From Sideroxyarcus sp. (GTDB lineage Bacteria > Pseudomonadota > Gammaproteobacteria > Burkholderiales > Gallionellaceae): DNA of 53,084 nucleotides. Shown here in pieces: positions 9,693 to 17,861 of this stretch (position 1 is its first letter; each line of letters opens with the position of its first letter). The notes under the pieces are model-generated. The model ran no database searches. It saw nothing but the letters and a program-made list of their open reading frames with translations, and was not told where the DNA came from. Both the position numbers and the translations under genes were made by a program. The stretch is taken from NCBI GenBank assembly GCA_030652215.1, contig JAUSBC010000063.1, positions 1 through 53,084 on the forward strand, in the 5' to 3' direction.

Positions 9693-10415
9693 TTAGAACT
9701 GGCTCTTGCGACGTGCCGAGAAACCCAGCAGGCCCAGACCAACCAGCATCATGGCGTAGGTTTCGGGTTCGGGAACCGACGTGAAGGTCACGACGTCCTG
9801 AGCCCAACCGGTGTCGGTTGACATACTTTGCACTGTCCAGATAGTAGCGTTGTAAGCGCTTGGCGAAGTAAAGCTCAGTTCGGTCAACCATGTTTGAGCC
9901 AAAGACACGCTGGCAACCGAATTTGCCCAGTTCGTCAACCCATTGGCCAAGAAAGTGCCGCCGCCGAGATCATATGTCAGATCAGGGGCTTGCTCGTTTA
10001 CGATCTCCCAGACGGCCAATTGAAAAGCCGCTTCATTTACACTGTTGTTGCCATGTGCGGCGATTTCGTTATGATGGTTCGTGTACAGACGACCCAAGTC
10101 CTCCGCTGCCTGCGCACTGACCAGCGAAGTTTGAGAAGACGGAGTGCTGGTGGAGGTTGCGATAAATTCAAAACTGTTAAAAATATCGACGCAGAACGAT
10201 TGAATGCTATTCCCATTGATGAATGTATTAAAACCGCCGGCATAAACATTCTCATTGACTGATCCACCAGTACCGGTGTTAACAATGCCGACTGCCGCCG
10301 CCCCACCCCACCAACCGTCGATTGTAACCGTAGCTGCCGCTGCAGGCTGAGCGGTGAAAAGCGCTGCTACTGCAGCCGCTGCGGCCAAGCCGCGAAATTT
10401 GTTGTTCTTGATCAT
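9693..10415 (-). CDS. PEP-CTERM exported protein
   Basis: Exported protein of unknown function, 240 residues. Start ATG 10415 (MIKNNK) was chosen for the AAAGGG about eight bases upstream; a GTG three codons earlier is the alternative. Residues 1-30 form a signal peptide ending near AAAATV. The C-terminus has the full PEP-CTERM sorting signal: VPEPETYAMM, a hydrophobic segment (LVGLGLLGF) and a basic tail (SARRKSQF). Such tails are processed by exosortase and are linked to exopolysaccharide-associated surface proteins; no exosortase lies in this window. The middle is Gly/Ala/Thr/Asn-rich with one Cys (SFCVD) and shows no enzyme motif that I recognise. Confidence 0.88.
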   Translation of the reverse strand: MIKNNKFRGLAAAAAVAALFTAQPAAAATVTIDGWWGGAAAVGIVNTGTGGSVNENVYAGGFNTFINGNSIQSFCVDIFNSFEFIATSTSTPSSQTSLVSAQAAEDLGRLYTNHHNEIAAHGNNSVNEAAFQLAVWEIVNEQAPDLTYDLGGGTFLANGLTNWANSVASVSLAQTWLTELSFTSPSAYNATIWTVQSMSTDTGWAQDVVTFTSVPEPETYAMMLVGLGLLGFSARRKSQF

Positions 10416-10510
10416 TATCGTCACCCTTTATGTGTTGTTAGTTATCAAACGAAGAAATCCCATTAACTTTCTGCTGGGACATTTGACCAACAATGCGGTG
10501 GGCGAACAAT

Positions 10511-10524
10511 TGTACTAAGGTACA
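10511..10524. promoter_or_regulatory. Short palindrome upstream of the PEP-CTERM gene
   Basis: TGTAC-CTTA-GTACA (as read on the minus strand) is a perfect five-base inverted repeat about 95 bases before the PEP-CTERM start. It could be an operator. I see no second copy near other genes here, so support is weak. Confidence 0.25.
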
Positions 10525-10626
10525 GGTCGTGGTTATTTTTTGTCGGCAGGGAGCAAAACAAACAATAACTAATTGATCAGTCACATAATAAAGTATTACG
10601 TGGCGGCAATTTTACCTCCGAAAAAG

Positions 10627-11487
10627 CTATACAAACTGAATCAAATCTGCGACAGATTGGAAGTTCAACCTCACTTTCAGCTCCTTTTTCATGCGTCCGT
10701 TGCCCAACCGCCGCGATTCATTCAAAAACGACAGCAACGATTCCGGCAACACCCGCTGCGCCTCGGCACGCGAGATGCGCCCCGGACGCGGCAAATGGTG
10801 CGCATCCGCCACCGCATCGAAGTAATCGCCCATTTTCATTTCGCCGTCGTCGCTGGCGTGATACACGCGATTCGGCAACCCGTGTCGCAATGCCGCGACG
10901 ATGATGCGCGCCAGATCTTCCGCATGAACATGGTTGGTGTAGCTATCTTCCTCCGCCACGATGGCGGGCGTGCCTGCACGCAGGCGCTGCAGCGGCAATC
11001 GGTCCTCAGCATATATGCCGGGCACCCGCAAAATGCCCGCACGCACCCCGTTGCGCCGCGCCCAGGCGCGAATCTGGGACTCGGCATTCACGCGGCGCTG
11101 CGCCCGCGCCGATTGCGGATTCAGTCGGCGCGTTTCGTCCACCCTTGCGCCGGCACAATCACCGTACACGCCGCTGGTGCTAATGTAGATGAGCTGTCCG
11201 GGCAATCTCCCGCGCGACAGCGCCGCAAGCAGGTGGCGCGTGCGCGTATCGCATGTGCCGGCATTCGGCGGCGGCGCAAGATGCAGCACGACATCCGCCA
11301 GACCGGCTATGCGCGACATTTGCTTGCGACTGTCCAGATCACCAATGATTGGCATGACGCCCAGCGCGCGCAATTCCTCGCGTTGCGCCTCGTTTCGTAT
11401 CAGCGCGTAGATGCGGAATCGCCGCCCGAGCAGGGGAATGACGCGCCGCGCGATGTCCCCGCAGCCTGTGATGAGCAGTCGTTTCAT
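10627..11487 (-). CDS. Atypical SDR / NAD(P)-dependent epimerase-like protein
   Basis: 286 residues. Start ATG 11487 (MKRLLITGCGD) places the Rossmann motif TGCGDIARR at the N-terminus; the longer open frame (to 11631) runs into the divergent reductase gene. The motif GCGDIA resembles the GxGxxG dinucleotide-binding turn, and STSGVYGD carries Ser/Tyr in the usual SDR positions, but no clear Lys sits four residues after the Tyr, as in the YeeZ-like atypical SDR group. A nucleotide-sugar or redox substrate is possible; I cannot name it. Divergent from the reductase gene, with 49 bases between starts. Confidence 0.78.
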   Translation of the reverse strand: MKRLLITGCGDIARRVIPLLGRRFRIYALIRNEAQREELRALGVMPIIGDLDSRKQMSRIAGLADVVLHLAPPPNAGTCDTRTRHLLAALSRGRLPGQLIYISTSGVYGDCAGARVDETRRLNPQSARAQRRVNAESQIRAWARRNGVRAGILRVPGIYAEDRLPLQRLRAGTPAIVAEEDSYTNHVHAEDLARIIVAALRHGLPNRVYHASDDGEMKMGDYFDAVADAHHLPRPGRISRAEAQRVLPESLLSFLNESRRLGNGRMKKELKVRLNFQSVADLIQFV

Positions 11488-11536
11488 GCCCCGATTATGC
11501 GTTAAAATCGCCGCCTTTATTCGACCGGACAGCGCC

Positions 11537-12538
11537 ATGAGCTTCAAAGCCACACTGCAACCCACCAACCACACTTTCCCCGTCGGCAAGAACGAGACCA
11601 TTCTGGCTGCGGCTCTGGAGCATGGCATCACGCTGCCCTATAGCTGCCGCGACGGCGCATGCGGGGTTTGCAAGGGCAAGGTCGTGCAGGGCGCGGTGGA
11701 TCACGGCAAAGCCCAGGCGTTTGCGCTAAGCGACGAAGAAAAGGCCGCCGGCATGACCCTGTTCTGCTGCGCCAAGCCGCTCACCGACCTGATCCTCGAA
11801 AGCCATGAAGTGACGACCGCGCAGGAAATCATCGTGAAAACCCTGCCCTGCCGCGTGGAAAAGATGGTGCGCCTGTCCGAGGACGTGATGGCGTTGTACC
11901 TCAAGCTGCCCACCAACGAGCGCCTGCAATTCCTTTCCGGCCAATACATCGACATCCTGCAGAAGGAAGGCAAGCCGCGCAGCTTCTCGCTCGCCAATTC
12001 GGAGCACAACGACGAACTGCTGGAACTGCACGTGCGCAACATCGCGGGCGGCACCTTCACCAACCACGTGTTCACCGAAATGAAAGAGCGCGACATCCTG
12101 CGCATCAAAGGCCCGCTGGGCACGTTCTTCCTGCACGAAGACCTGCCCAATCCCATCGTCTTCGTGGCCAGCGGCACCGGCTTCGCACCCGTGAAATCCA
12201 TCATCGAGCATGCGCTGCATATCGGCTTCAAGCGCGAGATGCATTTCTACTGGGGCGTGCGTAAACAGTCCGACCTTTACATGCTGGACAAGGTGAAGGA
12301 ATGGGAAGCTCAGGGCATCAAGTTCACCGCCGTCGTTTCGGACGAAGCGTGGAGCGGTCGCACCGGCTTTGTGCATCAGGCCGTGCTGGACGATTTCAAG
12401 GATTTGTCTAACTACGTGGTCTACGCCTGCGGCGCGCCCGTGGTGGTGGAAGCAGCCCATCGCGAATTCACCACCCAGCGCGGCTTGCCCAACGACGCGC
12501 TCTACTCGGACGTGTTCACGTTCGTGCCGAAGGCCTAA
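11537..12538 (+). CDS. 2Fe-2S/FAD/NAD(P) oxidoreductase (CDP-6-deoxy-glucoseen reductase-like)
   Basis: 333 residues, cytoplasmic. Start ATG 11537 (MSFKATLQP) begins the ferredoxin fold; the open frame extends upstream but only into unconserved sequence. Domains: plant-type 2Fe-2S ferredoxin (1-90) with CRDGACGVC and a later FCCAKP, FAD-binding barrel (about 100-200) with RSFSLAN, and NAD(P)-binding domain (about 205-333) with ASGTGFAPVKS and YACGAPVVVEAA. This order is that of the proteins annotated as CDP-6-deoxy-delta-3,4-glucoseen reductases and of phenol-hydroxylase-type reductases. No dideoxy-sugar genes lie nearby, so the physiological partner is unknown. Confidence 0.88.
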   Translation: MSFKATLQPTNHTFPVGKNETILAAALEHGITLPYSCRDGACGVCKGKVVQGAVDHGKAQAFALSDEEKAAGMTLFCCAKPLTDLILESHEVTTAQEIIVKTLPCRVEKMVRLSEDVMALYLKLPTNERLQFLSGQYIDILQKEGKPRSFSLANSEHNDELLELHVRNIAGGTFTNHVFTEMKERDILRIKGPLGTFFLHEDLPNPIVFVASGTGFAPVKSIIEHALHIGFKREMHFYWGVRKQSDLYMLDKVKEWEAQGIKFTAVVSDEAWSGRTGFVHQAVLDDFKDLSNYVVYACGAPVVVEAAHREFTTQRGLPNDALYSDVFTFVPKA

Positions 12539-12580
12539 GTAATCTGCCGCTGCGCGAGTGCGCAGCGGCAGGCATTGCAA

Positions 12581-13222
12581 TCAGCGCGTGGAAACTTCTT
12601 CCCACCAGTTCGGGAAAGCGGCAGCCACTTCTCCGGACAAATAAATCTCATTGGCAGTGGTCAACGCTTCCAGTCCCGGTGCGGTTTTAATGACATAGAT
12701 GTTGGGGCCCATCTCCAGCTTTTCCGCCACTTCCAGATTGCGCTTCTTGATCCAACTGTTCACCGTCGCCGCATCCCAGGTCGGGTTCAGGTAAACGATG
12801 ATATTGCCCGGCAAGGCGCGCATGTGGTCGCTGCTGCTGGCACCGTCATGAAATACCGGCGAATATTTCCCCGCCGGATTGCGCGTCGCCAAGCCGTGCA
12901 CCGCCTTGCCCTCAATATTATTCATCCGCCACATGCGTACCCCGCGTTGCTTGCGCTTCATGGGCAGCAATTGGGCCGCGCCATCCGCACTTCTTGCCTC
13001 GCGTGTGCTGAATTTGCCCGGATTGAATTCCGCCACCGCCTGCGGATTCAGCCAGACTCTCTGCTCGCGATTGCCGTCGTACCAAGTGTAGGACTGGGTA
13101 AATTGCGCTCCGGACTTGCCCGCAGCCTGCTTCGAAGTGACGGCAGCGGCCGCATGCAGAGACAGCGCGCCTGCGAACGCCGCCGCCAACACCATTGCCG
13201 CAAAATTAATCGTATTTTTCAT
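12581..13222 (-). CDS. Exported free-standing subtilase-prodomain-like protein
   Basis: 213 residues, function not established. Residues 1-27 are a signal peptide (AAAFAGALSLHAAAAV). The C-terminal half (about 130-213) reads like a subtilase propeptide: a strand (NIIVYLNPTWD), a helix (VNSWIKKRNLEV), a second strand (NIYVIKTAPG), a helix (ALTTANEIYLSG) and the closing PNWWEE, which matches the PNxxxE-type end of S8 propeptides. The N-terminal part is Lys/Arg-rich and unrecognised. It starts 56 bases after the S8 protease gene, and that protease shows no propeptide of its own, so this is probably its inhibitor or folding chaperone in trans. Family assignment rests on pattern reading only. Confidence 0.68.
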   Translation of the reverse strand: MKNTINFAAMVLAAAFAGALSLHAAAAVTSKQAAGKSGAQFTQSYTWYDGNREQRVWLNPQAVAEFNPGKFSTREARSADGAAQLLPMKRKQRGVRMWRMNNIEGKAVHGLATRNPAGKYSPVFHDGASSSDHMRALPGNIIVYLNPTWDAATVNSWIKKRNLEVAEKLEMGPNIYVIKTAPGLEALTTANEIYLSGEVAAAFPNWWEEVSTR

Positions 13223-13278
13223 AGCGTTCGTTCCTTAAATTCAATCAGCTAAATCCAACATGGCCTCTCTCCAAACAC

Positions 13279-15171
13279 TCATGGATGATGGCCGTAGAAC
13301 TTGAGCCCCCATGACGTGAAAGTTCCCGTAGCCAAAGGATCCAAATCTTTCACCGTGAGTCTCCAGGTTCCGTCCGCGACTTCTCCCAAGTGACGCGCGC
13401 TGCCGAACCTCCAGCCGTTATACGCAATACAACCGGACAAGCATTTATGTTGTGTTGCCAATCGGCTAACGGTACCACTAGGACTGGTCAGCGTGATATC
13501 CAGGTCGCCCGAGTAATTGTGACTCGAAGTAAAAGTGATTTCGACAAACTCGATACTGGTGATACCGCTGCCTGTGACAGAAATGTCGCTGTAGACACCT
13601 GTCGCGTTGTTGTCCGGAATCGGGGTGCCGGATGTAGCTGCAAGCGGCGAAACCGGCGGATAGATAACTTGAGCCGGGACATTCGTCCAGCCCGCCGCCG
13701 CAGTCACCGCCGCGTCCGCATTGACCACGCCGAAACCGTACTTGTGGTTGAAGTTGTACACCGTCGTGCCGCCAGTCACACCCCAGCCCGCAACGTCAGC
13801 AGCATCGTTTTTGCGCGCCGTTTTCGCCAGGATAATCTTGACGTCGCGCCAGGTCAGATTCGAATTGGCTGCCAGCATCAAGGCCGCCACACCGGCTACT
13901 CCCGGTGTGGCAGAGGAAGTACCGTTCATGCATCGGGTATATTTGTCTGTCGTGCTGTAATCGCCCGATGTGGAACCCGAATTGCGGCCCAACGCGCCGG
14001 TACGATCCACCGTCGTGATGGCATGCTCAATTCCAGTGGAATTGTCTACACACCACTCTCCACCGGGCGCCGAAACCCACAAATTCGCGCCCGGTTCGGC
14101 GTAGCGGGCTTGCATGCCCCGATCGTTGACTGCTGCCACGGCGATAACGCCATGATAGTTTGCCTGCCCATCGTAGTTGGAATCATCGATGCAAGTAGTG
14201 CAATTGGCATCACCTAGCCTCCCGTTTCCGCCAGCCCATGTATAGACGATGCCTTTGCCGCCGCGACCATTGTTAATCCCGCTTTCGATGGCAGTGGTCC
14301 AGCCGGAAGGGCTGGGGGTTATCAGCCCGGTATTGTCATTCGACCCCCAACTGTTGCTGGACACGTCCGTACTGCGCCCCATCGCGTTGATTACATTTAG
14401 AGTGGTGTAGTTTTGCAGCAGATTGAAACCCAGCAATGTCGCGCGCGGCGCCACACCGCTCCCGCCCAGACCGTTTGAATCGCGCGCCGCAGCGATGCCG
14501 GCGCAACTCGTGCCGTGACCATTCCCGGGATCGCTGTCATCCTCCGCTTCTGACGGGTCGCTAGAGTATGTGACATAGTTGAAGCTCTGCCCGTTCGCCG
14601 CCATGTTGCTGACCAGGTCTTCATGACCAATCTCCAACCCGTTGTCCACAATGGCGATGCGCACGCCTTCGCCCTTTGCAATCGCCCAAGCCGGCCTGAC
14701 CCTGATATCCTCGCCAGCCAAGCCTGGCGGTGAGAAGTTCGCGCCCCGTTGTGCAAGATTTTCCAAATGCCATTGGTCAGCGACCAGCGGATCATCCGTG
14801 CCCGTATCGACTGCAACCGGAGTAGCGCAGTATTCGGCCGAGTCCCCACTCTCGGTCCCGCCCGCTACCGCAGTCACCACATAACAGTATTCTGTGCCGT
14901 TGGTGAGCCCGGTGTGCATTTGCGGATCGTTGGACACCTCCATTTTGGTGCCATTGGCCTTGCTCACACCTGTGCCGACTTTCCAATAAATGTTGACCGC
15001 TGTCGCGCTCGGATCGGCCGACGCATAGATCGCCAAATACCGGTCGCCCACCACTGCTGTCACATTTGGCGGCGCAGCAAGCCGAGTCGTTCGCGCGGTT
15101 TCGCCCCCGCCGCCACCGCAAGCTGCAAGCCCTACGCTCACGAGTACTGCCAAGACAAGGCGCAAAACCAT
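13279..15171 (-). CDS. Kexin-like S8 serine protease lipoprotein with FN3 and P domain
   Basis: 630 residues, predicted lipoprotein (lipobox LAAC, Cys18, followed by a Gly run). An FN3-like domain (about 35-120) precedes the S8 domain (about 135-500). The catalytic residues are visible: Asp in IVDNGLE near 175, His in GHGTSCAG near 220, and Ser in GTSSATPG near 419. NLTWRDVK after the Ser motif and the P-domain at the C-terminus (about 510-630; SGDLDITLTSPSG, DGTWRLTVKD) are features of the kexin/furin subfamily. No propeptide lies between lipobox and FN3. The 5' region and signal peptide are near-duplicates of those of the C11 gene. Surface-exposed or periplasmic protein processing is likely; the substrate is unknown. 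Confidence 0.92.
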   Translation of the reverse strand: MVLRLVLAVLVSVGLAACGGGGGETARTTRLAAPPNVTAVVGDRYLAIYASADPSATAVNIYWKVGTGVSKANGTKMEVSNDPQMHTGLTNGTEYCYVVTAVAGGTESGDSAEYCATPVAVDTGTDDPLVADQWHLENLAQRGANFSPPGLAGEDIRVRPAWAIAKGEGVRIAIVDNGLEIGHEDLVSNMAANGQSFNYVTYSSDPSEAEDDSDPGNGHGTSCAGIAAARDSNGLGGSGVAPRATLLGFNLLQNYTTLNVINAMGRSTDVSSNSWGSNDNTGLITPSPSGWTTAIESGINNGRGGKGIVYTWAGGNGRLGDANCTTCIDDSNYDGQANYHGVIAVAAVNDRGMQARYAEPGANLWVSAPGGEWCVDNSTGIEHAITTVDRTGALGRNSGSTSGDYSTTDKYTRCMNGTSSATPGVAGVAALMLAANSNLTWRDVKIILAKTARKNDAADVAGWGVTGGTTVYNFNHKYGFGVVNADAAVTAAAGWTNVPAQVIYPPVSPLAATSGTPIPDNNATGVYSDISVTGSGITSIEFVEITFTSSHNYSGDLDITLTSPSGTVSRLATQHKCLSGCIAYNGWRFGSARHLGEVADGTWRLTVKDLDPLATGTFTSWGLKFYGHHP

Positions 15172-15350
15172 TTCGTGCCCTTAGATTATTAGCTGGCTGA
15201 CGCTGCTCCAGCGGAAGTGATGCACTCTAGCATGCGCATTTCGCGCGGGGATATGGCCCGAACAGCCGAATATTAGTTATCGAAACAACAGAGGAAACCG
15301 TGCGGGAAGGCGGCAATTTGCGCCGAATAGCGAACCGGGCATTTGTGCCG
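15172..15350 (-). promoter_or_regulatory. Duplicated upstream module, copy A (S8 protease)
   Basis: Most of this segment aligns with 17652-17850. Shared blocks on the + strand include ACGCTGCTCCAGC (15200-15212), GCACTCTA-CATGCG, GGGATAT, AACAGCC, GAGGAAA, AAGGCGGC and GCGAACCG. The start context CATTTCGTGCCC is identical. It presumably holds promoter and leader; no clear sigma-70 pair can be fixed. Confidence 0.7.
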
Positions 15351-15366
15351 GATCAATATGAACGCC

Positions 15367-15402
15367 GTCTGGCAGGTCGGGCCAAAGCCCGGCCTGCCAG
15401 AC
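15367..15402. terminator. Long hairpin after the C11 protease/lipoprotein pair
   Basis: Two 16-base arms (15367-15382 and 15387-15402; GTCTGGCAGG/CCTGCCAGAC ends) pair with a single wobble around a CAAA loop. It lies just after the small lipoprotein gene on the minus strand. No T-run follows, so it may stabilise the mRNA end or be a repeat rather than a simple terminator. Confidence 0.6.
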
Positions 15403-15428
15403 GACGCACAAATACCATTAGTGTGCAG

Positions 15429-15866
15429 TTAGTTAGGCAGACGAATCAGACGATCAGCCTTGATTGCCGGCTTCCCTTTTGCATCAACGACTACCCGTCC
15501 GATGACCCGAATATGCTCACCTTCTGCTTTTTCAGGAGAAACACCCTCGGGCATGGCGCCGGAAACGTAGATACAACCCGAATCATCGTCGAGCACCCAG
15601 TCGCTGCGCGTGATCATCGCTGAAGACGGGCAGCCTTTCCAGCCCCGGAAGGAACCGGCCAACTCGATCTGCTGGTCGTTCATGCGGGCGGCGTTATCGA
15701 TCACCTGTTTGATCGTGGCCGCACCAGCCGTCTGGTCGATGCGAAGCGCGGGGGCTTTTGCTTCTTCCTTCGGCTTCGACGATGCCGCGCCGTTGACGGA
15801 GGAGCAAGCGAGCAGGGGCGCACAACACATGATCGCAATGAAACAGCGTCGTTTGGTGATATTCAT
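15429..15866 (-). CDS. Small lipoprotein downstream of the C11 protease
   Basis: 145 residues, unrecognised. Lipobox LLAC at Cys21, then a Lys/Ala-rich linker and a compact domain (about 45-145). That domain has a beta pattern (QIELAGSFRGWKGCP, DWVLDDDSGCIYVSG, HIRVIGRVVVD) that resembles a small OB-fold with two Cys. It starts nine bases after the C11 stop, so the two are co-transcribed. By analogy with the S8/prodomain pair it may be an inhibitor or partner of the C11 protease; this is inference from position only. Confidence 0.7.
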   Translation of the reverse strand: MNITKRRCFIAIMCCAPLLACSSVNGAASSKPKEEAKAPALRIDQTAGAATIKQVIDNAARMNDQQIELAGSFRGWKGCPSSAMITRSDWVLDDDSGCIYVSGAMPEGVSPEKAEGEHIRVIGRVVVDAKGKPAIKADRLIRLPN

Positions 15867-15875
15867 TTCACTCCC

Positions 15876-17651
15876 CTACTTATTCAATCTGCTGGGCAGA
15901 TCTTTTTTCTGTTTGAACATAAGGTTGATAGACTTCCCGGGGTTTGGCAATGCCTGGTTGCCGCTGAGTGCACCTCCACCAGACAGCCGAGTCATCCACC
16001 CTGCCCACCACCAGTCGGAATAGGTATTCATGCAGGAAAAGGTCGCGCATCCACTCGTATAGTCATTCGACAAATCCAGATCAACCGCCGCAAAAGGCTC
16101 ATGCCAGTTTGTGTCACCATAAGTGACTGAGTCGAGAATCCAGAGATGAACCCTAGCTTGAGTGCAGCTTGAACCATTTGCATAAAAATTAGCAAAGATA
16201 TCGAAATCTCCGGACATGACTTGTGCGTTGGTAACATAATATTCGCTGGATTCACCCGAATCAGTTGAATCCTGCGAGAAGAAGCCGTTGGGTGAGGTTT
16301 GTCCCATCCAGGGTGCATGCCATTGACCATCGGGTTCGTTGATATAGAGATCCAAATCCGCATCGCAGGCAGAACCGTCGGGTTTTGTCCATGATATGTA
16401 TACCGAAAAGTTGCCTGTGGCAGGGGTATATCCACCAGATCCGCCGGTCGTTAAGGCAGATACATAAGCACCCCATGTACCGGTCGCCGGAGCCCGTGTC
16501 GTAAGATTGCTTTTCAATAGTGCATATTGTGCCAGTTCATCTGCGTTTGTCTGTCCCGCAGTCGGAATGTAGATGGCAAGACCTTGTGAGTTGGCCATGC
16601 TTCCGGTGTATTTGCTGTTCACGACAACGCTGCCCTTCATCGCTACGATCTCATCACACAATGTTTTGGCTGTGCCGGCAGACAAGTTCGTACTCAGATA
16701 TTGGCAAAAGTGGAATAGATCGTGATTTGATTCATAAGTGTAAAATCGTGTGTTTGCCTGCGCTGCTGCGACAACGGCATTGGTGCTCGAATCCAAAGCT
16801 GTGGACAGCGCTACGATTTTCGCATCAAGCGTGTCGATCTGCGCCATGTCGACAGCAGACTTGGTTGTCGATTCCCGCGTGTTGGGGGCATAGTAATCGT
16901 TGTATTTATCGACAATCGTGGAGGCGAGCGTGCGGCTGCTCATAGTCGGATTCTGCTTCAGCGCGGACAGGATGGTGTCATAGGGATCGCCCGCGCCGGG
17001 CTCGGTCTCTTCGGAGAAGACCATGTAATCCGTCAAGCCGCGGAATTCATAGGCAACTTCATACATGGCCATGAGGCAGGCGTCAAAATTGACGATGTCG
17101 AGGTGAACGCCCGAATCGGCAACTGCCTTTGCCAAATCGGGAAGGCTCATGAAAGAACCGCTCGTCTCGTCCTGAACAGCGCCGCGCAAGGGATCGGCTA
17201 CTTCCCTAGCCTTCCATCCTGAACCGTGATCCCATATGACAAGCGCATAGTGCTCAGCTGGATAGGTCGCTTTTGCCCAGGTGATAAACGCCGCCAAGGT
17301 GGCGGGGGCACCCATGTTCACATTGCCGAGACTGGTGCCGGTTAGATTGACGCTGTTCGTATTGTTATCATTCTGGACATAGATACGGCGTGTATCCGGA
17401 GTAGTCAGGCCTGGAGAGTATTTCGAACTGAATTCCGCCTGTACGACGATGGCCACGTTGTCGTTCGATCCGACTGTTTCCATCTCATTGATATCGCCCG
17501 CGCCTGCATCAGAGAGATTATTGTCCGCCCCCATGTACACCATGTACGTCCATTGACGACCGGTTACTCCGGATGGGTTGTCTCCTCCGCCACCGCCACA
17601 AGCCGCAAGACCTGCGCTCAAGAGTGCTGCCAAAACCAGACGCATAACCAT
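15876..17651 (-). CDS. Clostripain-family (C11) cysteine protease lipoprotein
   Basis: 591 residues. Lipobox LAAC (Cys18) and a Gly run match the S8 neighbour. The C11 fold begins at WTYMVYMGADNNL; the catalytic dyad is His in VIWDHGSGW (near 142) and Cys in NFDACLMAM (near 192). Clostripain-type enzymes cleave after Arg/Lys and are usually activated by Ca2+ and autoprocessing. A C-terminal region (about 415-560) with DADLDLYINEPDG and a WILD segment looks like a beta domain of the DUF2135/YfaP kind; the assignment is loose. A small lipoprotein gene follows by nine bases. Exposed peptidase, substrate unknown. Confidence 0.92.
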   Translation of the reverse strand: MVMRLVLAALLSAGLAACGGGGGDNPSGVTGRQWTYMVYMGADNNLSDAGAGDINEMETVGSNDNVAIVVQAEFSSKYSPGLTTPDTRRIYVQNDNNTNSVNLTGTSLGNVNMGAPATLAAFITWAKATYPAEHYALVIWDHGSGWKAREVADPLRGAVQDETSGSFMSLPDLAKAVADSGVHLDIVNFDACLMAMYEVAYEFRGLTDYMVFSEETEPGAGDPYDTILSALKQNPTMSSRTLASTIVDKYNDYYAPNTRESTTKSAVDMAQIDTLDAKIVALSTALDSSTNAVVAAAQANTRFYTYESNHDLFHFCQYLSTNLSAGTAKTLCDEIVAMKGSVVVNSKYTGSMANSQGLAIYIPTAGQTNADELAQYALLKSNLTTRAPATGTWGAYVSALTTGGSGGYTPATGNFSVYISWTKPDGSACDADLDLYINEPDGQWHAPWMGQTSPNGFFSQDSTDSGESSEYYVTNAQVMSGDFDIFANFYANGSSCTQARVHLWILDSVTYGDTNWHEPFAAVDLDLSNDYTSGCATFSCMNTYSDWWWAGWMTRLSGGGALSGNQALPNPGKSINLMFKQKKDLPSRLNK

Positions 17652-17850
17652 TTCGTGCCCCTATAAATATATGCTTTCAAAACGGCTAGCAAACGCTGCT
17701 CCAGCCGGGAGCCGCACTCTAACATGCGTAATCTGAGTAGGGATATAGTCCAAACAGCCTATGGATTATTATTGAGACAACCGAGGAAAATAGTATGGAT
17801 TAAGGCGGCGTAGCGGCGATACGCGTGAATTGCGAACCGTGTATTTTTTG
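17652..17850 (-). promoter_or_regulatory. Duplicated upstream module, copy B (C11 protease)
   Basis: Homologous to 15172-15350, with the same blocks in the same order (ACGCTGCTCCAGC at 17692-17704 through GCGAACCG near 17832). Insertions and deletions are few and short. The similarity continues into the first 22 codons of the C11 gene. The retropepsin gene ends 12 bases upstream of this segment. Confidence 0.7.
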
Positions 17851-17861
17851 GTACGTTGCTG

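Noticed and set aside
11411..11536. Upstream extension of the 2Fe-2S reductase
   Set aside because: It would overlap the divergent SDR gene start and adds residues unlike a ferredoxin domain; MSFKATLQP is the natural N-terminus.
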